DNA from: CAZEBW01 sp964510205
Lineage (GTDB): Bacteria; Chloroflexota; Anaerolineae; VGOG01
Direction: 5' to 3'
Assembly: GCA_964510205.1 (NCBI GenBank)
Contig: CAZEBW010000050.1
Coordinates: 1-26,873 of the forward strand
Length of the DNA stretch: 26,873 nt
Position 1 is the first letter of the stretch. Each line of letters begins with the position of its first letter. The notes beneath the pieces were generated by a model. That model was not told the DNA's origin. It made no database searches and worked only from the letters and a program-made list of their open reading frames with translations. The translations under genes and the position numbers were made by a program. Below, piece after piece: positions 22,140-26,873 of this stretch.

Positions 22140-22200
22140 GGATTGGCAGGATTCGCGGACTGTGCAACCAATCCGCTAATCCTGCCAATCCGTTGTTCTA
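22140..22200. repeat. Family B palindrome, copy 2
   Basis: The left arm at 22140-22159 (GGATTGGCAGGATT then CGCGGA) and the right arm at 22172-22191 match at 19 of 20 positions. The tail CCGTTGTTCTA matches that of copy 1. It fills the 126-base gap between the metallo-hydrolase gene and the first secreted repeat protein. No T-run is seen. Confidence 0.85.
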
Positions 22201-22239
22201 TGTCCAGCGACAGCAAAATACAATGCACAGGAGGCAGAA

Positions 22240-23256
22240 ATGAGCAAGAGGATACAGATCGGGTTGACGCTGGCGGGTTTGGCGCTGGCGGCTTTGCTTC
22301 TCTTTGCCGGCAGCGCCATAGCCGGTCACCCGGCCGCTGCATCCGGCGCCGCCGCTCTCCAGGACGCCGCGGGCTGGAGCAGCGGCTGGGTGGACATCGC
22401 CACCGACACGGCGACGACCTTCACCCACGATTTGGGCGGAGATCCGGACGACTACGCCGTGGAGCTGTGGCTCAGGGATACGGACACGGGCGGCATCGGC
22501 GTCAACAGCTTCGGCGCTGGCGGATTCGAAGCGGGCGGCAATTTGCGCGGCGCGCACTGGCAGAATCTGACTGCTGCCGGCATTGAGGTGGTTCGCCGCC
22601 GGGATGATGTCTCCGCCGACCAGGTGCGCGTGCGAGTTTGGATCCCCGATCCTCCTGTGTGGGACAGCGGGTGGGTGAGCATGGCTACGGACGAGCTGAA
22701 GTCGCTGACGCATGGTCTGGGCGGAGACGTGGACGATTACACCGTCGGCCTGTGGTTCAAGGACACCACGCCGGAGGGCATAGGTATCAATACGCGCTGC
22801 TATGGTGGTTTCGAAGCCAGCGGCCAGCTTCGTGGGGAGGCCTGGCAGAATCTCACGAATGCCACGATAGACGTCTTGCGCTATGCTGACGACCCGTGGG
22901 CTGACCAGGTGCGAGTCCGCATCTTCGCCCCCGACCCGCCTGACTGGGACAGCGGCTGGACGAACGTCGCCACCGACACGGCGAATATTCTCACCCACAA
23001 CCTGGGCGGGAACCCGAATCTCTACGTCGTCCGAGGGTGGCAGAAGGACACCGACGACGGCATCGGCGTCAACCACCGCTTCGTGGGCGGTTTTGAGGCC
23101 GTTGGCAGCTTCTTTGGAGCCAACTGGCAGAACCTGACCGATACGACCATTAACTTTTTCCGCCAGCCGGACGACTGGGCGGCCGACCAGGTGCGCGTCC
23201 GCATCTGGATGAGGGAGTTCAAGATTCACTTGCCCCTGGTCTTGAAGGGGTACTAG
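22240..23256 (+). CDS. Secreted protein of three tandem ~95-residue repeats
   Basis: This 338-residue protein begins with a signal peptide (residues 1-28, LAGLALAALLLFAGSAIA), preceded by AGGAGG at a good distance. Three repeats start at residues 47, 141 and 237, each opening W(S/D)SGW. All share THxLGG, DDYxV, a GIGxN turn, GGFEAxG, WQNLT and ADQVRVR. The mainly hydrophobic/polar alternation suggests beta-sandwich domains. A lectin-like or other ligand-binding role is possible, but I do not recognise the family. The protein ends LPLVLKGY, a short tail I associate with many exported Chloroflexota proteins. It is the smaller of two neighbouring paralogues and contains only the repeat part. It is probably at the cell surface or released. 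Confidence 0.8.
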   Translation: MSKRIQIGLTLAGLALAALLLFAGSAIAGHPAAASGAAALQDAAGWSSGWVDIATDTATTFTHDLGGDPDDYAVELWLRDTDTGGIGVNSFGAGGFEAGGNLRGAHWQNLTAAGIEVVRRRDDVSADQVRVRVWIPDPPVWDSGWVSMATDELKSLTHGLGGDVDDYTVGLWFKDTTPEGIGINTRCYGGFEASGQLRGEAWQNLTNATIDVLRYADDPWADQVRVRIFAPDPPDWDSGWTNVATDTANILTHNLGGNPNLYVVRGWQKDTDDGIGVNHRFVGGFEAVGSFFGANWQNLTDTTINFFRQPDDWAADQVRVRIWMREFKIHLPLVLKGY

Positions 23257-23292
23257 CCGTATCGCCGACCTGCCCCAGGCACCTGGCACTAT

Positions 23293-23360
23293 GTGAAACG
23301 TGATACGTGATGCGTGGTGCGTGAACAGGCTGTTTTCGCGCAACACGCATCACGCATCAC
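23293..23360. repeat. Family C heptamer palindrome
   Basis: Five 7-base units on the left (GTGAAAC, GTGATAC, GTGATGC, GTGGTGC and GTGAACA) face complementary units on the right (GCAACAC at 23340 and GCATCAC at 23347 and 23354). The arms 23300-23320 and 23340-23360 match at 19 of 21 positions. The design is as in family A, with unrelated units. Confidence 0.85.
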
Positions 23361-23520
23361 GGTCAGGAGGTGGTCAAATGCCACGAGAAGCTGCGCGTAT
23401 CAGCCGCAGGGATTTTCTCAATCCTGACCACGCCGCAGGCCACGCAGCGGATGAAGGACCTGGGCGTGGTGGTCAGCACCCAGCTGCAGTTGTCGCTACC
23501 TCTCTGGCCAGCCCCAAGCG

Positions 23521-23631
23521 TTGGGATGCGCCGACTGGCGCTGGGTGCGGCCCGACGAGTTGGACGACTTCGCCTTCCCCGCCGCCAACCGTCGCATTCT
23601 GGCCGCGCTGCACGGGAATTTGAAGGGGTAG
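23521..23631 (+). pseudogene. Possible 3' remnant of a Nudix (MutT-like) gene
   Basis: One frame reads DWRWVRPDELDDFAFPAANR followed by RILAALHGNLKG and a TAG at 23629-23631. This resembles the C-terminal end of Nudix hydrolases or of the MutT-like domain of adenine glycosylases. The same frame has stops upstream (TGA at 23425 and 23452), and no Nudix box is found, so only a fragment remains. The rest of 23257-23765 holds two hairpins and out-of-frame open stretches that I do not believe are genes. Confidence 0.35.
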
Positions 23632-23677
23632 GAGGAGAAAATGGCACAGTGACTTATTATTCGCCAGTGGCTGTTGG

Positions 23678-23702
23678 CCCCTCCCTCTCGCAGGGGGAGG
23701 GG
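23678..23702. repeat. Short GC-rich hairpin
   Basis: CCCCTCCCTCT (23678-23688) and AGGGGGAGGGG (23692-23702) pair at 10 of 11 positions around a 3-base loop. It lies in the gap upstream of the second secreted repeat protein. No T-run follows. Confidence 0.6.
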
Positions 23703-23718
23703 GGAATGCCCAAACGTG

Positions 23719-23748
23719 CTGGACGTGACTGTCCAGCGGGAGTATAAA
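23719..23748 (+). promoter_or_regulatory. Weak promoter candidate overlapped by a palindrome
   Basis: TGGACG (23720-23725) and TATAAA (23743-23748) are spaced by 17 bases. The -35 lies in the perfect palindrome CTGGAC/GTCCAG (23719-23724 and 23731-23736), which could be an operator. The transcript would have a leader of only about 10 bases, just enough to keep the AAGGAG, so this is a low-confidence call. Confidence 0.3.
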
Positions 23749-23765
23749 TACTTAAGGAGAAAAAA

Positions 23766-26382
23766 ATGAACGAGAAACGAATGTACATCTCAGTAGTGTT
23801 CGGGGGGCTGGTGTTGGCGGCCTTGCTCCTCCTGGCTGCCAATGCCATGGCCGACCATCCAACTGCTCCATCTGGGGTCGCCGCTGTCCAGGATGGCACA
23901 GGCTGGAGCAGCGGTTGGATGGACATCGCTGCCGGCTCCGTGCTCATGTTCACCCACAACCTAGGCGGGAGCCTGGATGACTATGCCGTTGAGCTATGGT
24001 TCAGGGACACAGAAACAGGTGGCCTCGGAATCAACACCCAGGGCGTGGGCGGGCTCGAAGTCGGCGGCAATCTCTTTGGGGCCCATTGGCAAAACCTGAC
24101 CGAGTCCACTGTCCAGGTCGTGCGTCGCACGGAAGACACCTTTGCCGACCAGGTGCGGGTGCGCGTGTGGATACCCGATCCACCGGCCTGGGACAGCGGC
24201 TGGGTGGACATCACCCCAGGCGCGCTGGAGACGCTGACCCACAATCTAGGCGGAAACGTGGACGATTACACCGTGGGCCTGTGGTTCAGGGACACGACGC
24301 CGGGGGGCATAGGCGTCAACACACGCTGCTACGGGGGAATGGAAGCGGGCGGCCAGCTCCGTGGGGCGACCTGGCAGAACCTGACGGATGCGACCATTGA
24401 CGTCTGGCGCTATCCGAACGACGGCTGGGCCGATCAGGTGCGAGTCCGTATCTCTGTCCCCGATCCGCCCGACTGGGACAGCGGCTGGGTGGACGTCACC
24501 GCGGGAGCGTTGGAGATGCTTACCCACGGTCTGGGCGGCGATCTCGATCACTACGTCGTCCGTGGGTGGCAGCGCGATACCGACGAGGGCATTGGCATCA
24601 ACCACCGTTTCGCCGGCGGATTCGAGGCAAATGGCAGCTTCTTTGGAACCAATTGGTCCAGATTGACCGATACGTCTCTCAACGTCTTGCGCCGCGCGGA
24701 TGACTGGGCTGCCGACCAGGTGCGCGTCCGCATCTGGATGATGGCATTACCGGTTGAGCCCACTTCCCTCTCCGCCACCCTGGGGGTGGGGCAGCAAGCG
24801 GACACTACCCTTACCATCAATAACCTTGGCAGCGAACCGCTCACCTTTGAGATTCGAGAGCAGGTGCCCATCACGGCCACTGAGTTTTTGGTGCTCGATC
24901 ATGGTAGGGAAAAGACCCTCTTCGCCGACCACTCCTACGACACCGTGAGCGAGACCGAGTTCGCGGCCCTCTCCACGGAAGAGATGGCGCAGTACCGCGT
25001 GGTGTACTTGGAGCCATCTTGGAGCGATTATGGGAACCTGAACCAGGACGACTTGGCCGCCTACGTGCAGGCGGGCGGGGTGGCGGTGATCAACATCGCC
25101 GGCCACATCGGCTCCGCCAACGACGTAGACCCGGCTGGGACGGATTACAATCGAACCTATACCCACAATGCTGAGACCATTCTGCTTCCTGGGCATCCCT
25201 ACATCACCGGTCAGCCCTACGACGGGAGTTTGCTGACGGCCAGCGATTTCGACAGATGGGGTTCGACTGACCACGGTTGGCTCACTGGCTATCCGGCTGC
25301 CAGCCAGGTGGTGCTTCAAAACACTGATGGGGCATCATGGGTCCAGTACCCCTACGGATCGGGTCAGGTGATTGTCACCACCCTGCTCTACGGGTGGGGA
25401 AGCGGCGGCGCCCGTGGTGCACCTATGGAGAATCTGATCGAATACGCGCTGGCTGTCTCCGGCATCCCCTGGCTAGACGAAAGCCCCGTCACTGGCACCG
25501 TGGCTGCAGGGGAGTCGCAGCCGGTCACAGTGACCTTCGACGCCTCAGGCCTGACGCCAGGGACCTACACCGCCGACCTCTTCGTGGACATCAGTGACTC
25601 GGCCAGCACCGTGATCACCGTGCCCGTGACCCTGAACGTGACCGAGTTCGGACTCTCCCCTTCGACCAAGGGCGTGGACCTGACCACGGCCAACCCTGGC
25701 GACCGCCTGACCTACTCCATCGTGCTGGATAACGCCGAGGCCACCCCCATCAGCGCCGTTCTCACCGACACCATCCCGGTCAATACCACCTATGTGACCG
25801 GCAGTGCCACCGGCGGAGCCACCTACAACACCACTGAAAAGCGCATCGAGTGGAGCGGCAGCGTGCCCGGCGGCAGCTCGCAGACCATCACCTTCCAGGT
25901 GGACGTCAACAAGCCTCTCTACGACCTCACTTCCATCCTCAACACCGCCCTCATCGAGGACCTGACCAACGGCATCAGCCACTGGCGTCAGGTGACGACG
26001 GACATCGAAGCCCCGGTGTTGACCGATTCATATAAGTACGTGGCTCCTCAGATAGTCTCCCCTGGTGGTGCGCTCACCTTCACCGTCGTCATGCACAACA
26101 CGGGGAGCGCGGACGCTGTGGGCGTCACCCTGCGCGACGCGATCCCTGACCACGCCACTTACGTGGCCGACAGCGTCACAGGCGGGGCCGCTTACAACGC
26201 TTCCCAGGATCGCATCGAGTGGGACGGCACCATCGCGGCCGGCGGCTCCGCGACCGTGACCTTCCAGGTTACGGCAGATCAGACCACCCGAGGGCTGCCC
26301 ATCATCAACCAGGCTACCATAAGCCACCCCTGGGCCTACACGACCTATGAGTACGCCGGGGCTGGCGTGCTAACCGGGGCCG
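23766..26382 (+). CDS. Large secreted multidomain protein, N-terminal portion up to the assembly gap
   Basis: AAGGAG lies 6 bases before the ATG. After a signal peptide (about residues 1-29), three ~95-residue repeats (from residue 48 to about 326) are clear paralogues of those in the gene at 22240. Next comes an Ig-like (BACON/ASPM type) domain split in two: SLSATLGVGQQADTTLTINN at about 333 and ESQPVTVTFDASGLTPGTYT at about 580. A glutamine-amidotransferase-like segment (FLVLDHGREKTLF ... YVQAGGVAVINIAGH) sits between the halves. Then follow two DUF11/TIGR01451-type repeats (NPGDRLTYSIVLDN and SPGGALTFTVVMHN). The frame reaches the 10 Ns at 26383. The frame beyond the gap is offset, so the apparent stop at 26555 is not the real end. 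Confidence 0.85.
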
Positions 26383-26392
26383 NNNNNNNNNN
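26383..26392. other. Assembly gap (10 N)
   Basis: Ten undetermined bases interrupt a continuous gene. The reading frame on the right is shifted by one relative to the left, so the true number of missing bases is unlikely to be exactly ten. Confidence 0.98.
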
Positions 26393-26394
26393 AT

Positions 26395-26873
26395 GTACGT
26401 GGCATCTATACGGAGGCTCTGGAGGCCAACGGCTACACCCGCTACGACTTCTACCCCGCGGACTACGTCGGCACGCCGCCCACGACCACTCTACAGTCCT
26501 ATGCTACAACCATCTGGTACAAGGGCGATCTTTACGAGGCGCTGAGCAGCGCTGACCAAGCGGCTGTGGAGGACTACTTAGATAGCGGGGGGCGGCTGCT
26601 CCTCACCGGCCAAGACATCGCCGAACGCACGTCTTCGGCGTTCCTCGCGGAGACGCTCCATATCAATTATGTGGAAGATGCTCCCAGCGGCGACAAGGGG
26701 GTGGTGGGCATCTCCGGAGAGATCGCGGAGACCATCTCCGCCACCATTAACACCTACGACCCCGACATCATCGAGCCGGCTGATGCGCTGGCCGTGCCCA
26801 TCATCGAGTACACCGGGGTGACAACGGGCACGGCGGGCATCCGCTTTGCCGAGGACGACAGCCGCGGTGTGTT
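26395..26873 (+). CDS. Continuation of the large secreted protein beyond the gap (partial at both ends)
   Basis: The frame starting at GTA 26395 is open for 159 codons to the window edge and reads as a recognisable extracellular domain: GIYTEALEANGYTRYDFY, TTIWYKGDLYEALSSADQAA, and YLDSGGRLLLTGQDIAE, then FLAETLHINYVEDAPSGDKG. This pattern (a day-or-year-like Asp/Tyr-rich strand, a YLDSGGRLLLTGQDI strand, then FL..TLH) is the glutamine-amidotransferase-like domain common in large exported Chloroflexota proteins. It is related to the segment found earlier at about residues 365-550 of the same protein. It most likely belongs to the gene starting at 23766. Confidence 0.75.

Noticed and set aside
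22198..23346. A 382-codon minus-strand open frame
   Set aside because: Opposite the repeat protein gene; its periodicity merely mirrors the sense-strand repeats.
23300..23747. Open frames of 107 and 125 codons in the gap between the two secreted proteins
   Set aside because: They run through a palindrome and a GC-rich hairpin, overlap each other in different frames and show no recognisable domain. Only the Nudix-like fragment in a third frame looks like former coding sequence.
26393..26555. C-terminal tail of the large secreted protein in the unshifted frame
   Set aside because: Residues after the Ns (Arg/His/Leu-rich) are nonsense, whereas the frame from 26395 gives a recognisable domain open to the edge.

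Overview
The window looks like a metagenome-derived scaffold, moderately GC-rich and with one 10-N gap (26383-26392). The most likely source is a Chloroflexota bacterium of Anaerolineae type. This is inferred from: an extracellular solute-binding protein with no lipobox; a secreted protein ending in LPLVLKGY, a tail I associate with that phylum; large secreted proteins with Ig-like and CARDB/DUF11-like repeats; an RsmD carrying APPQYKG instead of DPPY; and many short palindromic repeats, some inside genes. No rRNA, tRNA, CRISPR array or transposase was seen.

Layout. 1-1817 (-) holds a DUF2207 membrane protein cut by the left edge. 2186-16897 (+) holds an RpiR-type regulator followed by a nine-gene run: a LysM-fused peptide-type solute-binding protein, two DppB/DppC-like permeases, a C45 (acyltransferase/amidohydrolase) enzyme, an MttB-superfamily methyltransferase without pyrrolysine, two Dpp-type ATPases, an opine-dehydrogenase-family protein, and a 1250-residue protein joining a cobalamin-binding domain, a mutase-like barrel and a MutL/GlmL-type ATPase. 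16923-21170 is housekeeping: rsmD (-), nagA (+), an FmdB zinc-ribbon protein (-), a glycerophosphodiester phosphodiesterase (-) and a class V aminotransferase (-). 21481-26873 (+) holds a metallo-beta-lactamase-fold hydrolase and two tandem paralogous secreted repeat proteins. The second of these crosses the gap and leaves the right edge.

How the genes work together (inference). The RpiR-led cluster looks like a complete import-and-dismantle pathway. A peptide-type ABC importer captures an unknown nitrogenous compound. C45 would cut or transfer an acyl group, the MttB homologue would demethylate a quaternary amine, the opine dehydrogenase would split a secondary-amine (opine-like) linkage, and the B12 mutase would rearrange the resulting amino acid skeleton. 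The enzyme genes sit between the permease and ATPase genes, with 4-base overlaps at two junctions, which supports co-expression. The substrate cannot be read from sequence.

The second theme is repeats. Five elements built of 7-base units lie exactly at gene 3' ends and in two cases supply the stop codon. Another hairpin has the same 7-base design but a different sequence. Other palindromic elements sit in frame inside three neighbouring genes of the cluster, adding extra peptides to an ATPase, the opine dehydrogenase and the mutase fusion.
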